From the NCBI GenBank assembly GCA_964409645.1, contig CAYPEK010000172.1:1-6033 (forward strand): 6,033 nt of DNA, written 5' to 3'. The position numbers were made by a program, and so were the translations under genes. The notes beneath the pieces are model-generated. The model searched no databases, was not told where the DNA came from, and saw only the letters and a program-made list of their open reading frames with translations. Shown one piece after another: positions 1-6,033 of the stretch; position 1 is the first letter of the stretch; every line of letters begins with the position of its first letter. This stretch comes from CAYPEK01 sp964409645. GTDB lineage: Bacteria > UBP15 > UBA6099.

Positions 1-30
1 GATTCCTTAAATTCTCAGAAAGCGAAACCC
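1..30 (+). other. Upstream edge of ispE, with weak ribosome-binding site
   Basis: This short stretch precedes the GTG start of ispE. AGAAAG at 17-22, eight bases before the GTG, is the best but weak Shine-Dalgarno candidate. The ispE frame stays open to the left edge with no stop, so an upstream start cannot be excluded from this window. Another + frame reaches a TAA at 36-38 and a third reaches a TAA at 8-10. A preceding gene could therefore end here and overlap or abut ispE, but too little is visible to identify one. Confidence 0.35.
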
Positions 31-900
31 GTGGATAAAGTCACTTACTCATCTCCCGCAAAAATCAATCTGTTTCTCGAAGTCAAGGGCAGGCGCGAAG
101 ACGGCTACCATGAAATCCTGACGTGGATGCAGACTATCGACATCTGCGACTCGATCACGATCGCCAAATCCCCGAGGGACTTTTCGACCCTGCGCAGCCG
201 CGACACAAGCATCCCGTTCGGCAAGCGCAACCTGTGCATAAAGGCGTACGAAACGTTGCGCGACCAATCGAGCATGGAAAAGTCGGACACGGTCGAGATT
301 TCGCTCGACAAGCAGATTCCGCTCGGCTCCGGGCTCGGCGGCGGCAGCAGCAACGCGGCGTCCGTCATCACAGGGTTGGACGAGCTGTTCAATCTCGGTC
401 TGGATATGCGGAAAAGGCTCGACATCGCGGCGCAGGTCGGAAGCGACGTGCCGTTTTTCATACTCGGCGGCGGCGCGATCGCTCAGGGCCGCGGCGAAAA
501 GCTCGAACAGCTCGCGCCGCTCCCGAAACCGATCTGGCTCGTCGTCGCAAAACCGGAATTTTCGGTGTCCACCGGCGAAGCGTACAAGTGGCTGAAAAAA
601 CATAAGGGATCGAAATCGGTCGATGCCGGCAAGCTGTCGAAAAAAATCGCGTCGGGCGACCTCCAGTTCATCCTCGACAACATGTACAACGCGTTCGAGC
701 CGGTGATCGCCGAGAAGTTCCCTCAGATAGACTCGATCAAAAAGAAAATGGCCGAGGCGGGCTGCCTCAAGTCGCAGATGACGGGCAGCGGATCCGGCAT
801 TTTCGGAATATGCGCCGACGAAGCAACCGCGCAGGCAGCGGCATCCGCACTTTCCGGCGACCACGACATCCCGTTCGTGGCGGCCTGCAAAACGATCTGA
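31..900 (+). CDS. ispE: 4-diphosphocytidyl-2-C-methyl-D-erythritol kinase (IspE)
   Basis: This cytoplasmic GHMP-family kinase uses ATP to phosphorylate the 2-hydroxyl of CDP-methylerythritol, the fourth step of the MEP isoprenoid pathway. The 289-residue length is normal for IspE. The substrate-site segment SPAKINLFL (residues 8-16) carries the conserved Lys11, and DGYHE (24-28) follows. The glycine-rich ATP loop PLGSGLGGGSSNAA runs from 97 to 110. GSDVPFF (137-143) holds Asp139, the expected catalytic aspartate. The C-terminal GHMP motif TGSGSGIFG spans 251-259. The GTG at 31 is preferred because it puts PAKIN about nine residues from the N terminus, as in known IspE proteins, although the frame is open further upstream. 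It ends in TGA, and dxr follows after 80 bases on the same strand. No truncation or missing key residue is seen. Other GHMP kinases such as homoserine or mevalonate kinase fit these motifs less well. Confidence 0.97.
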   Translation: MDKVTYSSPAKINLFLEVKGRREDGYHEILTWMQTIDICDSITIAKSPRDFSTLRSRDTSIPFGKRNLCIKAYETLRDQSSMEKSDTVEISLDKQIPLGSGLGGGSSNAASVITGLDELFNLGLDMRKRLDIAAQVGSDVPFFILGGGAIAQGRGEKLEQLAPLPKPIWLVVAKPEFSVSTGEAYKWLKKHKGSKSVDAGKLSKKIASGDLQFILDNMYNAFEPVIAEKFPQIDSIKKKMAEAGCLKSQMTGSGSGIFGICADEATAQAAASALSGDHDIPFVAACKTI

Positions 901-926
901 CTGTTTGCTTAATGACAATACACCTG

Positions 927-944
927 CCGCGGCACAATCCGCGG
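927..944. repeat. Paired CCGCGG dyad in the ispE-dxr gap
   Basis: CCGCGG occurs at 927-932 and again at 939-944, separated by CACAAT. Each copy is itself palindromic, so the pair is both a direct and an inverted repeat and could form a 6-bp stem with a 6-base loop in RNA. It is followed by AATAAAAAAGG rather than a T-run, so it does not look like an intrinsic terminator on the + strand. A second small dyad, AAAAG-GT-CTTTT, lies at 950-961. It could be a protein-binding dyad, an RNA processing or stabilising hairpin between two cistrons, or chance in GC-rich DNA. Confidence 0.4.
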
Positions 945-980
945 AATAAAAAAGGTCTTTTCGGATATTTTTAAGAGTTG

Positions 981-2177
981 ATGGCAAGCACCAAGACAAA
1001 GTCCCCGAAGAAGCTGATTGTATTAGGATCCACCGGATCGGTCGGCGCCGCGGCGCTCGAAGTCGCGGCCGGACGCGCCGGCGAAGTGGACGTAATCGGC
1101 CTCTCGGCGGGCCACGTAACGCCGCTTCTCGTCGAACAGGTACGCCGTTTCGCTCCGAAATACGTCGCCGTTGCGCAGCATTCAGGCGCGGCACGGCTCG
1201 AACAGCTTTCGCGCAAACGCGGATTCGCGCTCATCACCGGGCCCGGAGCGGCGGCCGAACTCGCGGCGGCGCTCGGCGCGACGCATGTCCTCAACGCGAT
1301 AGTCGGCGCGGCGGGGCTCACACCCGCGCTTGCGGCGGTGTCGCAGCCGCGCACGCTCCTCATGGCGAACAAGGAAAGCATCGTCGCGGGCGGCGAACTT
1401 ATCTCGGCCGTTGCGCGCAAAAATCGCGCGAAAGTCGTGCCGGTGGACAGCGAGCACTCGGCGATCTTCCAGTGCCTCGCGGGACGCCGCGCGTCGGAAA
1501 TCCGCCGCGTCATCCTGACGGCGTCCGGCGGTCCGTTCCTTAAAAGAAAAAGTTTCAAGGGCATTACACCCGCGCAGGCGCTCGCGCACCCGCGATGGTG
1601 CATGGGCCCGAAAGTGTCCGTCGATTCCGCGACGCTGATGAACAAGGGACTCGAACTCATCGAGGCGTCGCGGCTGTTCGGGCTGCGCCCGGATCAGGTT
1701 TCGCTCGTGATTCACCCGGAGAGCGTCGTCCATTCGCTCGTCGAACTGACCGACGGCTCGATGATCGCGCAACTCGCGGCGCCCGATATGAAAATTCCGA
1801 TCGCGTACGCGATGACGTATCCGGAACGCTCCGCATCGCCCGCGGGTGCGCGCGTTTCGCTCGAAAAAATCGGCGGCCTGACTTTCGAGCAGCCGGACGA
1901 AAAACGGTTCCCCTGCCTTGCTCTCGCGCGGGCGGCGCTCGAATGCGGCGGGCTCGCGCCGGCGGCGCTCAACGCGTCGGACGAGGTCGCGGTTGCCGCT
2001 TTCCTTTCGGGGCGAATCGGTTTCGGCGACATATACACTGTCGTGGAAGCAGCAATGAAGAAAACGGAAGAATTACACAACGGAGACCCTCTTGACGAGG
2101 ATAGTATATGGGAGGCCGATGAAGCGGCGCGCCGCGCCGCCGTGGCGGCCGTTAGGAAAATTCATACTAAAAAATAG
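981..2177 (+). CDS. dxr: 1-deoxy-D-xylulose 5-phosphate reductoisomerase (Dxr/IspC)
   Basis: This enzyme converts 1-deoxyxylulose 5-phosphate to 2-C-methylerythritol 4-phosphate using NADPH and a divalent metal. It is the committed MEP-pathway step and the fosmidomycin target. From ATG at 981 it has 398 residues, the usual family length. The N-terminal Rossmann motif LGSTGSVG (15-22) binds NADPH. ANKES (129-133) and PVDSEHSAIFQ (154-164) follow, with metal ligands Asp156 and Glu158. SGGPF precedes the flexible active-site flap HPRWCMG (203-209). SVDSATLMNKGLE ends at Glu225, the third metal ligand. The signature HPESVVHSLVEL and the QLAAPDMKIPIAYAM stretch are present, as is the C-terminal helical domain with ALNASDEVAVAAFL. 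A TTG directly precedes the ATG at 978. The ATG is preferred because a partial SD, AAGAG at 973-977, leaves only three bases even to the ATG. IspE sits upstream in the same pathway. Confidence 0.98.
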   Translation: MASTKTKSPKKLIVLGSTGSVGAAALEVAAGRAGEVDVIGLSAGHVTPLLVEQVRRFAPKYVAVAQHSGAARLEQLSRKRGFALITGPGAAAELAAALGATHVLNAIVGAAGLTPALAAVSQPRTLLMANKESIVAGGELISAVARKNRAKVVPVDSEHSAIFQCLAGRRASEIRRVILTASGGPFLKRKSFKGITPAQALAHPRWCMGPKVSVDSATLMNKGLELIEASRLFGLRPDQVSLVIHPESVVHSLVELTDGSMIAQLAAPDMKIPIAYAMTYPERSASPAGARVSLEKIGGLTFEQPDEKRFPCLALARAALECGGLAPAALNASDEVAVAAFLSGRIGFGDIYTVVEAAMKKTEELHNGDPLDEDSIWEADEAARRAAVAAVRKIHTKK

Positions 2178-2200
2178 GCACGAAGCGAGACGGAGAAAAA

Positions 2201-2242
2201 TTGACAGATCACAACAAAAGGAAATTCGCTACGGATGCCTAA
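2201..2242 (+). other. Possible 13-codon minicistron overlapping the PBP start
   Basis: A TTG at 2201 follows a good Shine-Dalgarno-like GGAG (2192-2195) at five bases' spacing. It opens a 13-codon frame (LTDHNKRKFATDA) ending in TAA at 2240-2242. That stop overlaps the PBP start ATG at 2235 and lies one base before the second in-frame ATG at 2244. The PBP's own upstream sequence, AAAGG at 2217-2221, is 13 bases from the first ATG, which is poorer. The arrangement is what translational coupling would look like. It could also be chance, or mark the remnant of an N-terminal frame change. The peptide resembles nothing I recognise. Confidence 0.25.
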
Positions 2243-3461
2243 GATGTCCAACAAAACGAAATCGAAGATTTTTTTCTGGAGTGTGGTGCTGTGCATAGTG
2301 CTGTCGGGCGCGCTCGCGGTCATGATCAAACTGTACTTCGCCAAAGGCGGTGCGGCGACGGCGCCCGCGACGCGGCACATGCCGATCCCCGAGACGGGTG
2401 TTAAGCTCGACCGCGGCAGCGGCAAGCTCGTCGCGGAGATGGACGAATCGCGGTACACGTTCACGATCGACCCGAAGCTGCAAGCGCTCGCGGAAGAGCT
2501 GCTTCAGAAATACGACCCGATGACGGGCGCAATCGTCGGCGTCGATCCGAAGACGGGCGCGATACGCGTCGCCGCCGTATATGTGAGAAAACGCAGCGAG
2601 TACATGAAGTCGCACAAATACGAGTCGTTCCTCGACCCGGTCGCGCGCGACGGCAACTACCCGATGGCGTCCATAGCCAAAATTGTGACGTCGGCAGCGG
2701 CATTCAAAGCCGGATTGTTCAAGCCGGACTCGGTTTTCCAATGCACCGGCCGAACTGTCACCAAAGGCGGCAGCGTCAACGACGCGGTCGGCGAGATGCA
2801 CGGGCCAATCACGCTTGCGGAGGCAATGGCGAAATCGTGCAACTCGACGTTCGCCAAAGTCGCGCTCGAAGTCGGGCGCGGACCGCTGCTCGAACAGTTC
2901 GACAAATTCCTCTTCAACAAACCGATCGATTTCGACCTTCCGCTGATCGAAAGCAAAGCAGCGTTCCCGAACACTGAATATTCGCTCGCGCGGGCGGGCG
3001 CAGGCTGGGAAGGTGCGTGGATGTCGCCGATGCACGCCGCCATGATTGCGGCGACAATCCGCAACCAAGGAAAAATGCCGCGCGCGTATTTCGTAGAGTC
3101 CGTCGAGGGAAAAACATCCTACAAGGCGCAGAGCGAGATTATCGCCAAGCCGGTGTCGCCGGAAGTGGCGGAACAGATCGGCTCGATGTTCGACGGCACG
3201 GTCCACGTTCAGGGCGGCACGGCGTACAAGGGCTTCTACAAAGGCGGCAAGTATCAGGCGGGCAACATCCGCGTCGTCGGCAAAACCGGTTCGCTGAACG
3301 GCAACAGCGACAGCGAAGCGTTCACGTGGTTCATCGGCTACGTCGAGGAAGGCCAGCCGGACATCGCGTTCGCGACGATGATAATCAACGACATCAACTG
3401 GACGATTAAGGCCGCCTCCTTCACGGGACAGTTCTTCACGCGGCTCGCGCACGACAAATGA
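2235..3461 (+). CDS. Short membrane-anchored penicillin-binding transpeptidase
   Basis: This is a peptidoglycan D,D-transpeptidase of the PBP transpeptidase family, 408 residues long. A short basic N terminus is followed by one transmembrane segment (about 12-34), placing the rest outside the cytoplasmic membrane. After an Ala/Pro-containing linker, the catalytic domain starts near residue 76 with TIDPKLQALAEELL and GAIVGVDPKTGAI. The active-site motifs are all intact: SIAK (Ser146 nucleophile, Lys149), SCN (201-203) and KTGS (350-353). Their spacing (55 and 147 residues) fits class A/B PBPs rather than DacA-type carboxypeptidases. GAGWEGAWMSPMHAAMIAATIRNQG-type sequence around 255-279 matches the usual transpeptidase helix before the last strands. 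There is no glycosyltransferase domain and no room for the class B pedestal or dimerisation domain. ATG 2235 is the first start after an in-frame TGA at 2202; ATG 2244 is an alternative. The exact subfamily is unknown. Confidence 0.92.
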   Translation: MPKMSNKTKSKIFFWSVVLCIVLSGALAVMIKLYFAKGGAATAPATRHMPIPETGVKLDRGSGKLVAEMDESRYTFTIDPKLQALAEELLQKYDPMTGAIVGVDPKTGAIRVAAVYVRKRSEYMKSHKYESFLDPVARDGNYPMASIAKIVTSAAAFKAGLFKPDSVFQCTGRTVTKGGSVNDAVGEMHGPITLAEAMAKSCNSTFAKVALEVGRGPLLEQFDKFLFNKPIDFDLPLIESKAAFPNTEYSLARAGAGWEGAWMSPMHAAMIAATIRNQGKMPRAYFVESVEGKTSYKAQSEIIAKPVSPEVAEQIGSMFDGTVHVQGGTAYKGFYKGGKYQAGNIRVVGKTGSLNGNSDSEAFTWFIGYVEEGQPDIAFATMIINDINWTIKAASFTGQFFTRLAHDK

Positions 3462-3468
3462 AGGTCGA

Positions 3469-3489
3469 GTCCGGAGCAGTCGGCCGGAC
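3469..3489. repeat. Short GTCCGG/CCGGAC inverted repeat between PBP and SLT genes
   Basis: GTCCGG (3469-3474) and CCGGAC (3484-3489) form a perfect 6-bp inverted repeat around a 9-base spacer, eight bases after the PBP stop codon. It is followed by GGCAATATAAAT and not by a T-run, so it is not a convincing intrinsic terminator. It might stabilise the upstream mRNA end or be chance in GC-rich sequence. Confidence 0.25.
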
Positions 3490-3521
3490 GGCAATATAAA
3501 TGAAAAATCATAAACCGCGCA

Positions 3522-5975
3522 ATGACAGACGGAACGGATTTGCCGGACAACAAAGCCGCATCGAAAGCGAAGTTCTCGCTCGCGAAAGTTCGCGGCGTCT
3601 GGAACAGGATGACGACTAAGCAGAAAATTATTGCAACAGGCACGTTCGTGCTGATAATCACAGCCGCCGCCGTGTTGCTGTTCACCGGTCCCGCAAGGCG
3701 CGGTCCGCTTCAACAACTCCGCTGGGCGGTCAACGCGGGCGACTGCCTCGACGCCGCGCTCCAGCTCTACACTCACTCCGAATGGGAAACCGGCCTCGAC
3801 CTCAGGGCCGCATGCGAAGCGTCGGAAGAACGCAAGGCCGACTACGCCCCGCGGTTCGACCACATAGCCGGTACGCGGGAGAAGTTTGCGTCGCTGATCG
3901 GCGACTGGACGCCGCCATGGCCCGCCCCCGACGGCGCAGTTCCCGCCGACGGCCCGCTCCCTATCGAAGCGCGCGCGCGTATGGACAAGCTCGGCGCTTT
4001 CATTGCCGAATCGCCCGACGACGAATCGGCGGAACTCGCCGCCGCAGCCAAGGCCGCCCTCCTCTTCTACCTCGCACTCTTCGACGAATGCGCGTCTTTC
4101 CTCGCGGATAACCCGTTGAACAACACACTCCCGGAATACGCCGCGCTCCTCCGCGTCATGGCACTCGAAAAATCTGGCGCGCACGACGACGCCATAGACG
4201 CGGCGGACAGATACCTCTCGAAATTTCCGGACTCGCTCGCCGCCGTTGACATCGCGCTCTGGAAAGCGCGGGCACTCAAATCTAAAGGCGGCCTGCAAGC
4301 GGCGATGGACGCCGCTGTTAAAGCCTCCGAATTCGAATCGGCGACTCCCACGGCGCGCGGCCGGGCGCTCATTTTCGCCGCTAACATAGCCACCGCGCAG
4401 GGCAACCTGCCGGAACGCACGCGGCTGCTCGTCTCGATCGCGGAAAACTACCCGAAGACCGACGCCGATCACTTCCTCGACGAGGAATTCGACGAAAAGA
4501 AGGACAACCCGACAGTGCGGCAGAGCCTGTCGCTCGCCCGCTACTTCCTCGAGAAAGGACGCGGCTATCCCGTGCGCAGGTTCCTCACGCCGGTCAAGCT
4601 GCTCATAGGACAGGACGGCCTGCTGCTGCTCGCGCGCGCCGAATTGCTGCGCGACAACAGGAAAGAAGCCGCGAAAATCCTTGACCAGCTCGGCGGCTCC
4701 GGAACGCCGGAAGATGTCCGCGCGGACGCTTGCATTCTACGCGCGAAACTTTTTATCAAGACGGGAGAATATCCTAAAGCGGTCGCGCGCGCGGGCGCCT
4801 GCGCGCAGAACTTCCCGAAGACCGAACCCGACGCGCTCGAAATCATCGCGCGCGCGTATGCAATAAAAGGCAGCGACGACCTACGGCTCAAAACGCTGAT
4901 GCGCCTGACCGAAAAATATCCGGGCCGCACCGGCAATGACACCACGCTTCTCGAAATCGGCCGCCTCTACCTGACCGCCGGTAAAAAAGACGCGGCGAAA
5001 GGCATCTATCAGGCGCTTGTCGATCAGTTCCCGGACAGCCAGAACGGCGCGGAGTCAATGTTCTGGCTCGGCAGGCTCGACTACGAAGCAGGCGACAACA
5101 ACGCCGCCGCCGAGCTGTTCAACAAAGTGCAGGAGAAGTATCCATACTCATATTTCAACTTCCGCGCGGGGCAGTACCTCGCGCAGATGGGAATGCCGGA
5201 CAACAGCTTCGCCGCCGCGCCGGTGTCGCTGCAGGACATGTTGCCCGCAAGCAACAACCACCTCCGTGCCGCGCACTCGCTCCGAAGGCTGCGCCTGTTC
5301 GACGCGGCCGCCGCCGAGTACAACGCCACCGCCACAGACACCCCGGATGACGCCGCAATCGGGCTCTCCAGAATCGCCTTCGAGTCGGGCGACGTCATGG
5401 CGGCAGTCAAAACACTCGAAATACGCATACTCGAAAGCTCCGCCTTCTACGACCGTGCGTTCACGCAGCCCTCAGTCTCCGAAATCCTCTACCCCATCCA
5501 CTACACCGACCTGCTCGCCGTCGAGAGCGCGAAATACGACATCGACCCAGTGTGGCTGCTCTCGATCATCCGGCAGGAAAGCCGCTTCAACCCGCTCGCG
5601 CGATCGAGCTCGAACGCGATGGGATTGATGCAGATCATCCCGTCCACCGCGCAGTGGATCGCCGACAAGCTCAACTACGGCCGTATCAAATCCGCCGACA
5701 TGTACACCCCGGAACTGAACATCAAATTCGGTGTGTGGTACTTCAACCACCTGCTGAACAAATTCGACGGCGAGTACGCGCTTGCAATCGCTGCGTACAA
5801 CGGCGGCCCCGGAAACGTCGGCCGGTGGATCGGCCGCAGCGACCCGAAGGACATAGACCTCTTCATCGAGCGCATCCCCCGCGACGAAACCCGCAATTAC
5901 ACAAAGAAAGTTCTCCACAACTACTTCGTCTATTCCAAGTTGTCACAAAGCAAACAGCCCGTTGTAGGAAAATAA
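3522..5975 (+). CDS. Membrane-anchored TPR protein with C-terminal SLT lytic transglycosylase domain
   Basis: This predicted Slt70-like lytic transglycosylase (GH23 type) would cleave the MurNAc-GlcNAc bond of peptidoglycan to give 1,6-anhydro ends. The protein has 817 residues, longer than E. coli Slt70 (about 645). A basic N-terminal tail of about 34 residues is followed by one transmembrane segment (about 36-54). A long helical middle contains TPR-like units, clearest near 208-236, 404-432, 474-506 and 510-541. The C-terminal SLT domain covers about 655-805. RQESRFNPLARS holds Glu686, the predicted catalytic acid. GLMQIIPSTA (701-710), AYNGGPGNV (758-766) and ETRNYTKKVL (789-798) are the other family signatures. 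ATG 3522 is the first start after an in-frame TGA at 3501. ATG 3609 (Met30), just before the membrane segment, is an alternative, and neither has a strong SD. The extracytoplasmic location is inferred from the single anchor and basic flank. Confidence 0.95.
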   Translation: MTDGTDLPDNKAASKAKFSLAKVRGVWNRMTTKQKIIATGTFVLIITAAAVLLFTGPARRGPLQQLRWAVNAGDCLDAALQLYTHSEWETGLDLRAACEASEERKADYAPRFDHIAGTREKFASLIGDWTPPWPAPDGAVPADGPLPIEARARMDKLGAFIAESPDDESAELAAAAKAALLFYLALFDECASFLADNPLNNTLPEYAALLRVMALEKSGAHDDAIDAADRYLSKFPDSLAAVDIALWKARALKSKGGLQAAMDAAVKASEFESATPTARGRALIFAANIATAQGNLPERTRLLVSIAENYPKTDADHFLDEEFDEKKDNPTVRQSLSLARYFLEKGRGYPVRRFLTPVKLLIGQDGLLLLARAELLRDNRKEAAKILDQLGGSGTPEDVRADACILRAKLFIKTGEYPKAVARAGACAQNFPKTEPDALEIIARAYAIKGSDDLRLKTLMRLTEKYPGRTGNDTTLLEIGRLYLTAGKKDAAKGIYQALVDQFPDSQNGAESMFWLGRLDYEAGDNNAAAELFNKVQEKYPYSYFNFRAGQYLAQMGMPDNSFAAAPVSLQDMLPASNNHLRAAHSLRRLRLFDAAAAEYNATATDTPDDAAIGLSRIAFESGDVMAAVKTLEIRILESSAFYDRAFTQPSVSEILYPIHYTDLLAVESAKYDIDPVWLLSIIRQESRFNPLARSSSNAMGLMQIIPSTAQWIADKLNYGRIKSADMYTPELNIKFGVWYFNHLLNKFDGEYALAIAAYNGGPGNVGRWIGRSDPKDIDLFIERIPRDETRNYTKKVLHNYFVYSKLSQSKQPVVGK

Positions 5976-6033
5976 CATTTATACCAATATCACGTTGACA
6001 TGCTACAAATAAGAGCAACTGCAGAGCGAAGCC
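5976..6033. other. Noncoding right edge after the SLT gene
   Basis: This AT-richer 58-base stretch follows the TAA stop. I see no hairpin with a T-run, so the operon may continue or terminate beyond the window. A TTGACA at 5995-6000 resembles a -35 box, but no acceptable -10 lies 16-18 bases further on. Confidence 0.4.

Noticed and set aside
927..961. The GC dyad plus A/T run as an intrinsic terminator after ispE.
   Set aside because: On the + strand the stem is followed by A residues. On the - strand the T-run precedes the stem. Neither orientation fits a Rho-independent terminator.
49..1194. A 381-codon open frame on the - strand across ispE and the start of dxr.
   Set aside because: It runs opposite two confidently identified genes and gives an Arg-rich, low-complexity product typical of a shadow frame.
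2201..2206. TTGACA as a -35 box of a promoter for the PBP gene.
   Set aside because: At 17 bases' spacing the next hexamer is ATTCGC, a poor -10, and it would place transcription start inside the coding region. The TTG is better explained as a possible start codon or chance.
2119..2298. A 60-codon + strand frame starting at ATG 2119 after GGGAGG, bridging the dxr end and PBP start.
   Set aside because: The SD-like GGGAGG is only three bases from the ATG and lies inside dxr. The product is an Arg/Lys-rich out-of-frame read of the two neighbouring genes.
3500..3619. A 39-codon frame from ATG 3500 overlapping the SLT N terminus.
   Set aside because: It has no good SD, and nearly all of it is an out-of-frame read of the SLT gene, with a charged, low-information product.
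2229..4472. A 747-codon open frame on the - strand spanning most of the PBP and half of the SLT gene.
   Set aside because: It is antisense to two genes with intact family motifs. Its product is Arg/Val-rich with no recognisable domain, as expected from strong GC bias at third codon positions.
5995..6000. TTGACA as a -35 box for a gene beyond the right edge.
   Set aside because: The hexamers 16-18 bases downstream (AACTGC, ACTGCA, CTGCAG) do not resemble a -10 element.

Overview
The window is a compact chromosomal housekeeping segment. Four complete protein genes lie head to tail on the + strand, separated by gaps of only about 57 to 80 bases. In order they are ispE (4-diphosphocytidyl-2-C-methyl-D-erythritol kinase), dxr (1-deoxy-D-xylulose 5-phosphate reductoisomerase), a short single-pass penicillin-binding transpeptidase, and a large membrane-anchored TPR protein ending in a lytic transglycosylase (SLT) domain. 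I see no tRNA, rRNA, CRISPR array, insertion sequence or phage gene.

The DNA is GC-rich with strong G/C preference at third codon positions. The combination of the MEP isoprenoid pathway, a class-B-like PBP and a large TPR-SLT lytic transglycosylase points to a peptidoglycan-making bacterium. A diderm (Gram-negative type) is most likely, because large helical Slt enzymes are typical of a periplasm. I cannot name the phylum from these four genes alone. The gene order is not the familiar uppS-cdsA-dxr-rseP arrangement of proteobacteria.

Layout: 1-30 is the end of an upstream region, possibly the tail of another gene. 31-900 is ispE. 901-980 is a gap with a small GC dyad. 981-2177 is dxr. 2178-2234 is a gap with a possible 13-codon minicistron overlapping the next start. 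2235-3461 is the PBP. 3462-3521 is a gap with another short dyad. 3522-5975 is the TPR-SLT lytic transglycosylase. 5976-6033 is noncoding as far as can be seen, with no clear terminator.

Functionally, IspE and Dxr supply isopentenyl and dimethylallyl diphosphate, the precursors of undecaprenyl phosphate, which carries lipid II. The PBP would crosslink peptidoglycan made from lipid II, and the lytic transglycosylase would cleave the glycan strands. The row therefore reads as a plausible lipid-carrier-to-cell-wall operon. That link is an inference from gene order and common strand, not something the sequence proves. No clearly novel system is present. The most notable points are the reduced PBP, the N-terminal anchor of the SLT protein and the unusual gene order.
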